DNA of 41,180 nt from Thermoplasmatota archaeon. Lineage in GTDB: Archaea > Thermoplasmatota > E2 > DHVEG-1. The stretch covers positions 1 through 41,180 of the forward strand of contig JAUWWG010000005.1 of NCBI GenBank assembly GCA_030616985.1. The letters run 5' to 3'. Each line of letters starts with the position of its first letter. The stretch's first letter is position 1. Below, piece by piece: positions 16,963-26,304 of this stretch. Made by a program: the position numbers and the translations under genes. Below the pieces are notes generated by a model. That model was not told the DNA's origin and did not search any database. It saw only the letters and a program-made list of their open reading frames with translations.

Positions 16963-18663
16963 CTATGTATCCAACAGGTATCTTAATATCAAAAACATAC
17001 GTGGATGTTGCTCTAGGAATCTTAAGAACGGTGTGTTGATCGCTTTGTTTCTAGGCATGCTTATAGGTAGTGGATCTGACCACACACCTTCAGCACCATT
17101 AATATCTTTGGCTTTTACTTTGATTTGATATGTTCCTTGTACAATCCATACATGTGATACACTTGCTGTTTGACCTGAATTGTAGGGTCCTTTCCATCCG
17201 CTATCTGAGCCATCGTCCCAGTCAAATAAATAGTAAATCTGGTCTCCATCTGGATCAGTGGTGGATGCGGAATACGTGTATGAGTTACCTGTCTTTCCTG
17301 ACGTTGGACCTGTGATAGTTGGTTTATTTGGCGGATCATTAATAACAACTGTTTTTGCAGATGAAAATCCACTCTGCGCTCCATTTGAATCCTCTGCCAT
17401 TACTTTTACATTGTACGTACCAGCAGTAGGCCACGAATGCGCTATGCTAAATGTTGTTCCGGATGCATAGAATCCTGTCCACTCATCAACAATGCCGTTT
17501 CCATTCCAATCCCAACCATACTTGACATTGTCTCCATCAGGATCAGTTGTACTTGTGGTGTATATGTAGGAGGTCCCAGTATTTCCAGACGAGGGGCCAG
17601 AAGGCGTATTTGGAGTATTTGGTGCATTGTTGGCACCTGTTATAATAACCATCAATTTATCGGAAAAACCACTCTGAGCTCCATGTACATCCTCAGCTTT
17701 CACTTGTAAATAGTATGTACCTGCACTTAAAAATTTAACATTTTGACTGCATATTGCTCCAGAAGGATAGAAAACTGTCCACCAATCAACGACATTATCT
17801 CCATGTCCATCCCAACCATACTTAACATTGTCTCCATCAGGATCAGTCGTATTTGTTGTATATGTGTAAATCTCTCCGACAATACCTGTTGTAGGTCCTG
17901 ATGGCTTACTGGGTGTATTTGGTGGATAATTGGATGGCCCCCCAGTAATCACAAAAGCTAGGTTGAGTGACTCCAGAGAAAACGGATCATGCATCTCTAT
18001 CCAATTCAACTCACCCAAAAAGGCCCAACACGCGTCATCATTCCAACGATCTTCAGGTAGACATGACTTCCAGCCCCATCTTGGCTGGGGAGGTTCCGGT
18101 TGCGGTATAACGATTGCAGAGATGGCTAACCAGTAGATAGTTCCCTCCTCCTGCCAGAACCAATCTCCCTCATCGAGGAAAATGTTGTACTGCCAGTACA
18201 GGAAATGGTTTTCTGGGATAACAACCCCCTCAGCAGGATCATACCACCCTTGAGGTCCTTCCCACGGGCCAGCCTCGATCCATTCACCAACGTCGAACAT
18301 CTGCCCCCATAGTGTCTCACCGGGCATGCTGTATCCCGTTGGACTTTGATCTGCAGGAATATCTGCATGGATAGCTATCGTGAAGGCACTAATTGTCCCC
18401 ACGTTGTCTCCGAGCCATGAGCCCCAAAAGTGGATATCTTTAACCCATCCAGTCTCCGAGCAATTCCAATCATCTGCGAGGACATTTTGAGGCCATAATT
18501 GTTCGACATAGGTTGCATCGACGTCCCATCCAAATGGATCCGGCATTTGCGGCCAATGCATCTTGTGCCCATCTTCTTCATCCCAATCGGCCAAAATAGT
18601 AAGTGATGTGCTAGCAAGTATCAATAACGTACAAACAAAAATTCCAATTATTTTCTTTCGCAT
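16963..18663 (-). CDS. Secreted DUF7901-like + three-PKD protein with shared C-terminal tag
   Basis: 566 residues. The signal peptide MRKKIIGIFVCTLLILAST is almost identical to that of the neighbour. Residues about 30-245 form a Trp-rich domain with VLADDWNCSETGWVKDIHFW and ENHFLYWQYNI, which I recall as the DUF7901 type found in secreted bacterial proteins. Three PKD-like repeats follow (about 250-345, 346-440, 441-525), then the tail MPRNKAINTPFLRFLEQHP plus RMFLILRYLLDT. The part coding for the Trp-rich domain (about 17930-18570) is visibly richer in G+C than the PKD part, so that domain may have been acquired separately. Probable surface protein; ligand unknown. Confidence 0.8.
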   Translation of the reverse strand: MRKKIIGIFVCTLLILASTSLTILADWDEEDGHKMHWPQMPDPFGWDVDATYVEQLWPQNVLADDWNCSETGWVKDIHFWGSWLGDNVGTISAFTIAIHADIPADQSPTGYSMPGETLWGQMFDVGEWIEAGPWEGPQGWYDPAEGVVIPENHFLYWQYNIFLDEGDWFWQEEGTIYWLAISAIVIPQPEPPQPRWGWKSCLPEDRWNDDACWAFLGELNWIEMHDPFSLESLNLAFVITGGPSNYPPNTPSKPSGPTTGIVGEIYTYTTNTTDPDGDNVKYGWDGHGDNVVDWWTVFYPSGAICSQNVKFLSAGTYYLQVKAEDVHGAQSGFSDKLMVIITGANNAPNTPNTPSGPSSGNTGTSYIYTTSTTDPDGDNVKYGWDWNGNGIVDEWTGFYASGTTFSIAHSWPTAGTYNVKVMAEDSNGAQSGFSSAKTVVINDPPNKPTITGPTSGKTGNSYTYSASTTDPDGDQIYYLFDWDDGSDSGWKGPYNSGQTASVSHVWIVQGTYQIKVKAKDINGAEGVWSDPLPISMPRNKAINTPFLRFLEQHPRMFLILRYLLDT

Positions 18664-18856
18664 AATCTTTTCCCCCCTTCAATAATTGAAACTTATAATG
18701 AAATGACGAAATTTAAACGTTTCCATCCATGAGTTCAGAACTCTACAGTAATTATCTAGGAAATGCTCATCTGAAAGTAAAAGGTTAGGTGTTATTCATT
18801 CTTCTAAGGGGGCATTCACATTAACATGAATAAAAAGATTTAAATCAGTCATTCAC

Positions 18857-18870
18857 ATATATTTATATAT
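18857..18870 (+). promoter_or_regulatory. TATA element of the M14 carboxypeptidase gene
   Basis: A run of alternating A/T (ATATATTTATATAT) about 50 nt before the ATG at 18919 is the obvious TATA box. It lies in the divergent region between the PKD gene (minus) and the peptidase gene (plus). Confidence 0.45.
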
Positions 18871-18918
18871 TCTCCAGTAAATACAATGTGATATGTTTTC
18901 ATTGAAAGGGATCTAAAT

Positions 18919-20184
18919 ATGTTCAAGAATTCAAAGTTAAAAGAGTTCGGCTCGATTATAATACTCAGCTTCTTTCTTGTTTTTACCGTTGTTCCACTAG
19001 GAGGTGGTTCCCTATCTACTTGTCAATATCCAACTCTTAATGTTTCATCCTCTTATGAATACTACAATTATTCTTCAATGACTCAGTTATTTCATGAATT
19101 ATTACTAAATAATTCTGACATCATGTCTCTATCTTCTCTTGGAAAAACACATGAGGGGAGAGATATTTGGATGGTCAAACTTTCAGATAATGTTGACATA
19201 GATGAAGATGAGCCCGGTGTGCTGCTGTTGGGAGCACATCATGGTGATGAAAAACCATCCTTTGAAGTTCTTATTTTCTTTATTAAATATATCACTGATA
19301 ATTATTTTAAGGAAAATACTGATAATGATGGTGACGGATTAGTAAATGAAGATATTATCGATGGCATTGATAATGATAATGATGGTTTGGTTGATGAAGA
19401 TCCCTCAGAAGATCGCGTAAGAAATATCCTTCAAAATACACAGATATTTTTGATACCGATGGTTAATCCTGACGGGGTCGAATATGGTTGGAGGAAAAAT
19501 CACGATCCAAACTATGGACCAGATGGTACGAGTAACTATGTCACCTCCTATGGTGTGGACTTGAATAGAAATTATGGGTATAGATGGAATTTACCCTATA
19601 TTCTCCCTGACCAATACCATCTTGATTATTTATCTGATGATTCAAGTTGGACATTTAGAGGTGAGCAACCCTTTTCTGAAAATGAGACTCGGGCGGTAAA
19701 ATACTTTGTTGAAACGCATAACATTGGTATATCATTATCCTATCATGATTATGGAGAATGGATGATTTTTCCATGGATGCATACGAGTAGACATACTCCA
19801 CATGAATCTCTTTTCCGCTCAATTGGATATAATATGTCAAGGATAAACAACTATGAATTACGTATCTATGGCCAATATGGGACACAAGAGTATATCATAC
19901 CAAGATTCTGTGGAACTCCTGGATCATCTGAAAATTGGCTGTATGGTGAACATGGAATTATTGCATATACTGTTGAATTATGTAAATATCGTTCTCCAAG
20001 CAGTTTTACTCATGTGTTTGATGCCTGTTGGAAACATGTTGGTGTTAATTTATATGTTTGTGAAAGATCTTGGACGCTAGAGGAAGAAAAGAAATTATCT
20101 CAAATATCAAGGTCAAATTCATGGATTTTTGATTTAATAGAGTCTTTTAAATTAGGAAAACTTTTTGATAATGGTGTTCAATAA
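18919..20184 (+). CDS. Secreted M14 zinc carboxypeptidase with inserted Ca-binding loops
   Basis: 421 residues with an N-terminal signal segment (about 10-30: FGSIIILSFFLVFTVVPL). M14 metallopeptidase motifs: Zn ligands His-108 and Glu-111 in GAHHGDE, His-276 in SLSYHDYGE, substrate Arg-217 in VDLNRNYGYRW, and catalytic Glu-353 in IIAYTVELCKY. An insert at about 134-163 has two EF-hand-like Asp-rich loops (DNDGDGLVNED, DNDNDGLVDED), probably Ca sites that stabilise the enzyme outside the cell. The protein would trim extracellular peptides from the C-terminus. It is divergent from the PKD genes and has no downstream partner. There is no obvious C-terminal anchor. Confidence 0.9.
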   Translation: MFKNSKLKEFGSIIILSFFLVFTVVPLGGGSLSTCQYPTLNVSSSYEYYNYSSMTQLFHELLLNNSDIMSLSSLGKTHEGRDIWMVKLSDNVDIDEDEPGVLLLGAHHGDEKPSFEVLIFFIKYITDNYFKENTDNDGDGLVNEDIIDGIDNDNDGLVDEDPSEDRVRNILQNTQIFLIPMVNPDGVEYGWRKNHDPNYGPDGTSNYVTSYGVDLNRNYGYRWNLPYILPDQYHLDYLSDDSSWTFRGEQPFSENETRAVKYFVETHNIGISLSYHDYGEWMIFPWMHTSRHTPHESLFRSIGYNMSRINNYELRIYGQYGTQEYIIPRFCGTPGSSENWLYGEHGIIAYTVELCKYRSPSSFTHVFDACWKHVGVNLYVCERSWTLEEEKKLSQISRSNSWIFDLIESFKLGKLFDNGVQ

Positions 20185-20584
20185 TTCCAATGTCATAGCT
20201 TTGATATTTAAATCACATAGATATGTCTCAATATCCTTTTAGTTACGTTATTAAATTCCTTTTGTGTATCTTTTTCGCCAAGTTGATTGTTGTTGTGCTT
20301 GAGAGCGTTATTTTCTAGTCACCTATAATACCTATTAGATATTCTAGAAAACTCAACACTGAAACAACCATAGGAGAGAGAACGGCAGGATGATGGGATT
20401 TTACAGGAGAAAAACTTCATAATATGAGGTGTTTTTTATGTTTACATGTTATATGACTTATTGTGAAAAAATTATGGAGGGAAAGAACCTCAACTCTGTA
20501 TTATTATTCAGTAGTTAACATAATAAATTTTGAACATATTTGATTTGATATGTAAATTAGAAGGATATTGGAAGTTAGAGGATT
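20185..20584. other. 400-bp gap without convincing gene
   Basis: Lies between the 3' ends of two convergent genes (M14 peptidase and the papain-like protein). It is AT-rich, with no conserved ORF, no clear hairpin and no tRNA. A 26-codon ORF beginning at the ATG after GAGGTGTTTTTT (20439) is too short and unsupported. Confidence 0.5.
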
Positions 20585-22774
20585 TTAATTTGGAAGTTCA
20601 TTTTGTGGCGGTGGAGGTATTCCATAATCCGCTGGATTTGGTTGTTTGAATTCTATTTCATATTTAGGACTCCAAGAAGGACTTTCTTCTGGACCAAATG
20701 TCCAAGATAAATGAATATCAGCAGTTGTTAAAGTTCCAATCCATGTCTTTTCCTCCCGATATATACCTGCACCTGCATCTGATTCATTGACGGTTACTAA
20801 ATAATTCAAACGTACTGTCCAAAAAACTGTTTGTGTATTGTTAGCGTCTAGATCGGTATCATATTTGTAATGTACTCTAAACTTGTATGTTCCATAAAGT
20901 GATTTACCATGGCCTTCATAGTTTGGAAGTGTCATATTTTCTGTTGCAATATATTGTTCATAGCCAAATCCATACTGGTCATCTACAGTCAAATATGGGT
21001 AACCTGAAGGCCAATATGAAGGGTTTACAGAAGGTTCAAGTTCTCGGGCAGGAATTCCTGAATAATCAGTGGGTTCAGTGGGTTCTTTTACATGAAGGTC
21101 AACATCAGTATAAACCGGTTCCCAAGTAAGTGTTAAAGTAAAAGCAGATTTAGATGCGGATGAATCAATAGTATCTCTTAAATATCCTGACCAATTACTA
21201 AATGTGTTTTCATCAGTCGCAAGAATTATAAGATCATTTTTTCCAGCAAATAGTGGAACTTGTAAGGAGAATTTACCATAAGCATCTACAGGAGTTTTAA
21301 ATTTCTGATTGCTAATATAAATTAATGTTGAATTAATTTTTCTATGTCCACCTTTAATAGTTCCAGAAATTGTGGCTCTAAGATTTGGTGTATCTCTAAT
21401 TCCATCTCCATCAGTATCTATGGGAGTGGTTCCAGTGGTTCCATAAGAGTAATAATCTGTAAGAGTAACAGTTGGGAATATGGAGTCATCTTCAAATTTA
21501 TTTTCAGCAGATTTATACAACTGATCAAATGCATTAAACGGATGAAATGCCTTGTATCCAAAATGAGTAAAGATATTATATTGGTATGTACCAGAACCAG
21601 CAGAAGTACCTGAACTATATCTTCTGGTAAAACCATGATTATATGTAAAAGGGATTTGCCGTGCATCTGTACCTGGTTCCGTCCCAGGAAAGTTAGGATC
21701 GTAGATATCAAATCGACCATTGGAGTACTTATAGGTCATTATAGCATGTGCACCAGTCCAAGCACCAATTGCATTTTTTTCGTAAATAGCAATTAGCTGA
21801 GGAGAACCTGTAACAACCATTCCATGAATCAAAGAAATAGCAACATCTTTTGATTTTGGGAGATATTTCCAAACCTCCTCAGACCAACTTTGCTTCCAGA
21901 CATTCCTTTCTGCTGTATGAGCTCGTGTTGCAAGTTGAATTGCTGTTGCATCATCTCTCCATTCGTCTTTATCACCTTCACGGTATTTTTCATATAAATC
22001 TGTTCCATCACTTTCTTTTATATTCATGTAGTAATAGCGAGCAAAACTTACCATTCCCATACAGATCCCATCGGGTTCAAGATATGAACCCCAATTTTGG
22101 AAATAAAAACCATCATTTTTTGGTCTGAAACCAGTGTCTTCAGTAAAATCCTTACCAAAGTATTCATGATCAGCTAAAGAGAGTTTTATTGCAATGAAAC
22201 TGGAGAAAGTCCTAGTATAAAATGATATGGTGTTGTTTGTTGAATCATGAGATATAAACCCTGCAGAACTTAAGATTTTGTTTTCTTCATCATATGTATA
22301 ATAACGAACAGTTTCATCCGAAGTAACTAAACTTGAATCGTATGGAAGAGTAACCTCTATTAATTTATCAAACACTTTATACTTATCCCAAGTAGTTGAT
22401 CCATCTGTTTCAATTTTGATCATTTTACCAGCAACAGACGCATCTTCAGGTAATCCAGTTATTCCAGTGATGTTTGAATAACTGATATCAAAATTGACTG
22501 TTTCATCTGCAGCTGCTTGAGGTACTTCAATATTAAGTCCGAATAATGGACTTGAACTATCTGAAACGCTCATTGAACCTCCGCTTGAGCCAACCGGTCC
22601 TGAGGTAACAGGTACGCTAGTTGTTGTAGTTATGTCTTTGTCTATATCTGCTGGAACATCAGTGTCTCCTGTACTATCCTGATCTCCCGTCATAAAAACA
22701 ACATAAAATGATGCTATAAGTAGTATAGCTGCAACAGCAATAACTCCTCCATACAATAGAAGTTTTTTCTCCAT
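20585..22774 (-). CDS. Membrane-anchored papain-like cysteine peptidase with ZU5-like and YfaP-like domains
   Basis: 729 residues. N-terminal TM anchor (about 7-29), then a Thr/Ser-rich linker (45-75). A ZU5-like beta domain follows (about 78-200, with KLIEVTLPYDSSLV). The papain/C39-like core (about 215-370) contains the likely Cys-238 in EPDGICMGMVSFARYYY, His-343 in GAHAIMTYKY and Asp-359 in FDIYDPNFPG. A Ca-loop-like DTDGDGIRDTP is followed by a carboxypeptidase-regulatory-like beta domain (GTIKGGHRKINSTLIYI). The C-terminal part resembles YfaP/DUF2135 (YTDVDLHVKEP, YPYLTVDDQYG). The triad order Cys-His-Asp fits a papain-like fold. Whether it is a peptidase or a transglutaminase-like enzyme is open. 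The catalytic part would face outside. Confidence 0.7.
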   Translation of the reverse strand: MEKKLLLYGGVIAVAAILLIASFYVVFMTGDQDSTGDTDVPADIDKDITTTTSVPVTSGPVGSSGGSMSVSDSSSPLFGLNIEVPQAAADETVNFDISYSNITGITGLPEDASVAGKMIKIETDGSTTWDKYKVFDKLIEVTLPYDSSLVTSDETVRYYTYDEENKILSSAGFISHDSTNNTISFYTRTFSSFIAIKLSLADHEYFGKDFTEDTGFRPKNDGFYFQNWGSYLEPDGICMGMVSFARYYYMNIKESDGTDLYEKYREGDKDEWRDDATAIQLATRAHTAERNVWKQSWSEEVWKYLPKSKDVAISLIHGMVVTGSPQLIAIYEKNAIGAWTGAHAIMTYKYSNGRFDIYDPNFPGTEPGTDARQIPFTYNHGFTRRYSSGTSAGSGTYQYNIFTHFGYKAFHPFNAFDQLYKSAENKFEDDSIFPTVTLTDYYSYGTTGTTPIDTDGDGIRDTPNLRATISGTIKGGHRKINSTLIYISNQKFKTPVDAYGKFSLQVPLFAGKNDLIILATDENTFSNWSGYLRDTIDSSASKSAFTLTLTWEPVYTDVDLHVKEPTEPTDYSGIPARELEPSVNPSYWPSGYPYLTVDDQYGFGYEQYIATENMTLPNYEGHGKSLYGTYKFRVHYKYDTDLDANNTQTVFWTVRLNYLVTVNESDAGAGIYREEKTWIGTLTTADIHLSWTFGPEESPSWSPKYEIEFKQPNPADYGIPPPPQNELPN

Positions 22775-22943
22775 CTCTCCACCTCTACCTATTTATAATT
22801 ACATATCATCTCTTTATTAATAAAAACTATGTATATTTTGATATCATATTCCTAAATATAATGAGAATTAGAGAGGCATTAATAAATAATTAAATCCTAG
22901 AATAACTTTCCTCAATATGGAAATATTAGTATAGAAAAGGAAC

Positions 22944-23017
22944 GGACCTGGCGGGATTCGAACCCGCGATCTATAGCTTAGGAGGCTATCGCCCAATCCA
23001 GGCTAGGCTACAGGCCC
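22944..23017 (-). tRNA. tRNA-Arg (CCU anticodon)
   Basis: The reverse complement folds as a cloverleaf of 74 nt. The acceptor GGGCCTG pairs with CAGGTCC (one G-U). The anticodon stem ATAGC/GCTAT encloses the loop CTCCTAA with anticodon CCT. The T arm GCGGG-TTCGAAT-CCCGC is perfect. CCA is not encoded. No intron is visible. It reads AGG codons. Its promoter should lie above 23017 on the minus strand, where TTTTAAAAA occurs at about 23053-23061. Confidence 0.95.
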
Positions 23018-23077
23018 AAGTATAAAGCAAAGACCAGCATAATTAGTATCGTTTTTAAAATTTGGCAGAGATTCTGG

Positions 23078-23809
23078 TTAAGGTGCTTTGTATTCTGTGG
23101 TGAAATGTGCGGATGCAGTGCCAAATTCGTCTGTTTTCCTTTCTCGCAGTTTACTTAATCTGATAGTATCATATTCAATATTATCTGAACTTAACAATTT
23201 GGATATGCCCGGTATATGCCCATCGCCGATACATGCTACGATGTTCTGATGGTTCTCTGTTAGTTGCGTTAGTTTTTTTGCCATATGGATGTTCCGTTCG
23301 TCTATCAATGTGCGTTTGATTGTTGGAAAGCTACTTCCAATTTGTTCGATATATGTATCGAATTCCCCCTCAATTTTTTTCAGTTCATTCTCCACCCTTT
23401 TCTTGCTTACAAATATTCCTCCAAATCCTGACAACAAGAGTCTAAATTTTTCGGATATGGGCATGGAACGTAGCATTTTTGTAAATAGACTTTGTGCATT
23501 CATGTCTATAAGTTTCAGTGGTATTTGGTGAGACTGTGCATATTTTATTGCTGCAAGCATTTCATCTCCAGCATTTACGCCATATTCCTTCGCCATGTTA
23601 TCTTGGAATCTAGCTAGTAATTTGTAGATGATGGGGACGTTTTTTTTGGCATTTTTATACGACTCAGGACTTGTGTGTTTCATTATGAGTGCGTTGTATC
23701 GTTGCCCATCTAGCTCCACGCATATGACATCCGGTTGTTTTTCATCGAGATTTTCTATAAGTGCAGACGAAAGATCAAAGACATGTCCCGTACCTATTAA
23801 CGTAATCAT
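23078..23809 (-). CDS. TraB/PrgY-family protein without membrane domain
   Basis: 243 residues. The N-terminal MITLIGTGHVFDLSSALIEN contains the GTxH motif of the TraB/PrgY/GumN (TIKI) superfamily, followed by PDVICVELDGQRY. Later blocks are GVNAGDEMLAAIKYAQ, IPLKLIDMNAQ and NIVACIGDGHIPGI with the second conserved GxxH. Many archaeal TraB proteins carry C-terminal TM helices; this one does not. The family is thought to be peptidase-like, with bacterial members that inactivate peptide pheromones; the function in archaea is unknown. It stands alone next to the tRNA. Confidence 0.8.
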   Translation of the reverse strand: MITLIGTGHVFDLSSALIENLDEKQPDVICVELDGQRYNALIMKHTSPESYKNAKKNVPIIYKLLARFQDNMAKEYGVNAGDEMLAAIKYAQSHQIPLKLIDMNAQSLFTKMLRSMPISEKFRLLLSGFGGIFVSKKRVENELKKIEGEFDTYIEQIGSSFPTIKRTLIDERNIHMAKKLTQLTENHQNIVACIGDGHIPGISKLLSSDNIEYDTIRLSKLRERKTDEFGTASAHFTTEYKAP

Positions 23810-23959
23810 TTAATAACCAAATCCTGTAAAGTCATACCATAATGCATTTTATCATTTTTCATTGAACTTTTGGAAATTATTATATATTGATACCATGATT
23901 TGTTTTCAAGCTCTAATAAGAGTGTATTAAAATAAGATTTTTAAAGGGTGTGGAATAGA

Positions 23960-24148
23960 ATGAATGGAGTTGAGATGGGCCTTGCGATTTCGAGAGGCAT
24001 AGTTATTGCCCATGGTGGCAAGATATGGGTTGAGAGTAAAGTGGGAGTGGGGAGTACATTCAGATTTGTATTGCCAGTAAAACCTGTTAAAGATGTTGAA
24101 GGTAGGTTCAAAGAGATGGACCTATTCTCGCATGAAAAATGTACATAA
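23960..24148 (+). pseudogene. Remnant of a sensor histidine kinase (HATPase C-terminal end)
   Basis: The encoded peptide [20 protein letters not shown]...[11 protein letters not shown] is the last part of a histidine-kinase ATPase domain (after the G2 box). The HisKA domain, the N and G1 boxes and any sensor region are absent. There is an in-frame TAA at 23942-23944, and no kinase-like sequence upstream is visible in the other frames. The G2 box is also worn down: EMGLAIS in place of GTGLGL. Most likely a decayed gene. A small standalone product of 62 residues from the ATG at 23960 is possible but unlikely to be functional. Confidence 0.75.
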
Positions 24149-24206
24149 TAAATACAGAGTTATATCCTCAAAAATAAAGAAATGAAAAGGAATGATGTTT
24201 GCATTC

Positions 24207-25625
24207 CTAATATCTGTAGTGTTCAGGTTTATAAGGTCCTTCTACTTTTACACCGATGTATTCTGCCTGATCCTGTCTAAGCTTTGTTAATTTAACACCA
24301 AGTTTTTCAAGATGCAGTCTAGCCACTTCCTCATCAAGTATTTTTGGCAACATGTACACTCCAATTTCATGATCCTTTTTCCAAAGCTCTATTTGAGCAA
24401 GACATTGGTTAGTGAATGAACTGCTCATGACAAAGCTTGGATGTCCTGTAGCACAACCAAGGTTCACAAGACGCCCTTCGGCAAGCATGAATATCTCGTG
24501 TCCATCCGGGAAGATGTATTTATCCACCTGTGGTTTGATGTTTAATTTCCTTACACCTTCTATTTGCTCAAGTTTACTTACCTGAATTTCGTTATCAAAA
24601 TGGCCTATATTACAAACAATTGCCTGGTCTTTCATGTGTTTCATATGTTCTGCGGTAATGATGTCTTTATTTCCTGTGGCGGTGACAAATATATTGCCTT
24701 CTTCTAAGGAGTCTTCAATGGGTTTAACTTCGTAACCTTCCATTACAGCCTGCAAGGCACATATGGGATCAACCTCATTTACAATTACTCTTGCACCGAA
24801 TCCTTTCATTGATTGGCAGCAACCCTTCCCAACGTCTCCATAACCGCAAACAACTACAGTTTTCCCTGCAACCATGACATCTGTAGCTCTTTTTATTCCG
24901 TCTGCAAGACTTTCTCTACATCCATAAAGATTATCAAATTTAGATTTTGTTACAGAATCATTTACATTAAATGCGGGGAACAATAATGTGTTATTTTCCA
25001 TCATCTGGTATAGTCTATGTACTCCTGTAGTAGTCTCCTCTGAAACTCCTTTTATTCCTTCGGCAATTTTTGTCCATTTTGCAGGGTCCTTTTCATATGT
25101 TTTTTTCAAGCAATTCATAAGCTCTCTGATATCTTCTCCTTCATTGCTGTAGTCTTTATTCAATAATGATGGATTTTTCTCGATTTCAACTCCTTTGTGA
25201 ACGATAAGTGTTGCATCTCCGCCATCATCTACAATAAGGTGCGGTCCTTTTCCATCGCCAAAATCTAATGCTTTCTGAGCACACTCCCAATATTCCTTTA
25301 AAGTCTCCCCTTTCCAGGCGAAAACAGGAACGCCCGACTTGGCAATCACAGCAGCAGCATGATCTTGTGTTGAGAAAATATTGCAGCTTGCCCACCTTAC
25401 TTCCGCTCCTAGTTTAACCAAGGTTTCAATAAGAACAGCAGTCTGTATTGTCATGTGCAAGCTTCCCATTATTCTTGCTCCTGCAAGTGGCTTTTGAGAG
25501 GCATATCTCTCTCGCACAGCAATTAATCCGGGCATTTCTTTTTCAGCAATCTCAATTTCTTTTCTTCCAAAATCAGCTAGATCAATATCTTTAATCTTGT
25601 AATTTTCTGTTTCTAATACCATCAT
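24207..25625 (-). CDS. ahcY: S-adenosylhomocysteine hydrolase, bacterial/eukaryotic type
   Basis: NAD-dependent hydrolysis of SAH to adenosine and homocysteine, removing the product of methyltransferases. 472 residues. NAD site [20 protein letters not shown]; substrate blocks [20 protein letters not shown] and [12 protein letters not shown]. The C-terminal tail [10 protein letters not shown] completes the neighbour's NAD pocket and is typical of bacterial and eukaryotic enzymes; many archaeal enzymes are shorter and lack it. Length and tail suggest acquisition from bacteria. It lies 20 nt after the acyl-CoA synthetase subunit gene, probably in the same transcript. Confidence 0.95.
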   Translation of the reverse strand: MMVLETENYKIKDIDLADFGRKEIEIAEKEMPGLIAVRERYASQKPLAGARIMGSLHMTIQTAVLIETLVKLGAEVRWASCNIFSTQDHAAAVIAKSGVPVFAWKGETLKEYWECAQKALDFGDGKGPHLIVDDGGDATLIVHKGVEIEKNPSLLNKDYSNEGEDIRELMNCLKKTYEKDPAKWTKIAEGIKGVSEETTTGVHRLYQMMENNTLLFPAFNVNDSVTKSKFDNLYGCRESLADGIKRATDVMVAGKTVVVCGYGDVGKGCCQSMKGFGARVIVNEVDPICALQAVMEGYEVKPIEDSLEEGNIFVTATGNKDIITAEHMKHMKDQAIVCNIGHFDNEIQVSKLEQIEGVRKLNIKPQVDKYIFPDGHEIFMLAEGRLVNLGCATGHPSFVMSSSFTNQCLAQIELWKKDHEIGVYMLPKILDEEVARLHLEKLGVKLTKLRQDQAEYIGVKVEGPYKPEHYRY

Positions 25626-25645
25626 TACAACACCTTTCTTTACTT

Positions 25646-26302
25646 TTATTTTAGTATAAGTTTTGCATCAACTACACATATATCGTTCTCATATACAAAT
25701 ACTGGGTTTAAATCCATTTGGTCAATATGTTCAATTAACTCTTGACCAATCTTTGATACCTTTAGAAGAAGATCGATAACCAATTCTTTGTTTGCTTTCA
25801 TATTTCTAAACCCTTCTAAAAGCTTTTTTCCTTTTATTTCTTCAATCATTTGCACAGAATCATATTTGTCAATAGGTATAATGCGGAATGTCACATCTTT
25901 ATACAGCTCGGTGAATATACCACCGATTCCGCACATAATTGACAGTCCAAATGTAGGGTCCTGAACGAGACCTATAATGATTTCAACACCCTTTTCCTCC
26001 ATCTGATCGACAAGAAGATTTTCTTTTGGGAACTTTTTCTTGAACTCTTTGAATGTTTTTTTAAGATCACTCATATCTTTGATTCCAAGCTTTACGCCAC
26101 CAACATCCGTCTTATGTAAAATCTTACTTGAACACACCTTTAGTGCCACTGGAAATTTTAAACCTAAGTTTTCCAAATCTTCTAGCTTGTTTACCAGTTT
26201 ATAGTTCGTGGTTCTTATTCCATATGCTTTCATCAGGTCCTTTACTTCATTTTCTGCAAGAGGTCCTTTTCTTTCCACTAATTTTTTTACACTTTCTTTC
26301 AT
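25646..26302 (-). CDS. acdB: Acyl-CoA synthetase (ADP-forming) beta subunit
   Basis: ATP-grasp_5 subunit of ADP-forming acetyl/acyl-CoA synthetase, which makes ATP from acyl-CoA, ADP and phosphate in archaeal fermentation. I take the ATG at 26302 ([15 protein letters not shown], 218 residues), 2 nt after the paaK stop; a TTG two codons earlier overlaps paaK. Signature segments are [34 protein letters not shown] and [19 protein letters not shown], ending in [21 protein letters not shown]. The CoA-binding alpha subunit is not in the window. The neighbour paaK suggests aryl-acyl-CoA substrates. Confidence 0.9.
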   Translation of the reverse strand: MKESVKKLVERKGPLAENEVKDLMKAYGIRTTNYKLVNKLEDLENLGLKFPVALKVCSSKILHKTDVGGVKLGIKDMSDLKKTFKEFKKKFPKENLLVDQMEEKGVEIIIGLVQDPTFGLSIMCGIGGIFTELYKDVTFRIIPIDKYDSVQMIEEIKGKKLLEGFRNMKANKELVIDLLLKVSKIGQELIEHIDQMDLNPVFVYENDICVVDAKLILK

Positions 26303-26304
26303 GT

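Noticed and set aside
18126-18617. Minus-strand ORFs inside the DUF7901-like coding region and other long shadow ORFs
   Set aside because: They overlap the well-supported secreted protein in another frame and have atypical composition.
20439-20519. 26-codon ORF after GAGGTGTTTTTT
   Set aside because: Short, no homologue recalled, no duplicate and no promoter; chance ORF in a convergent gap is more likely.
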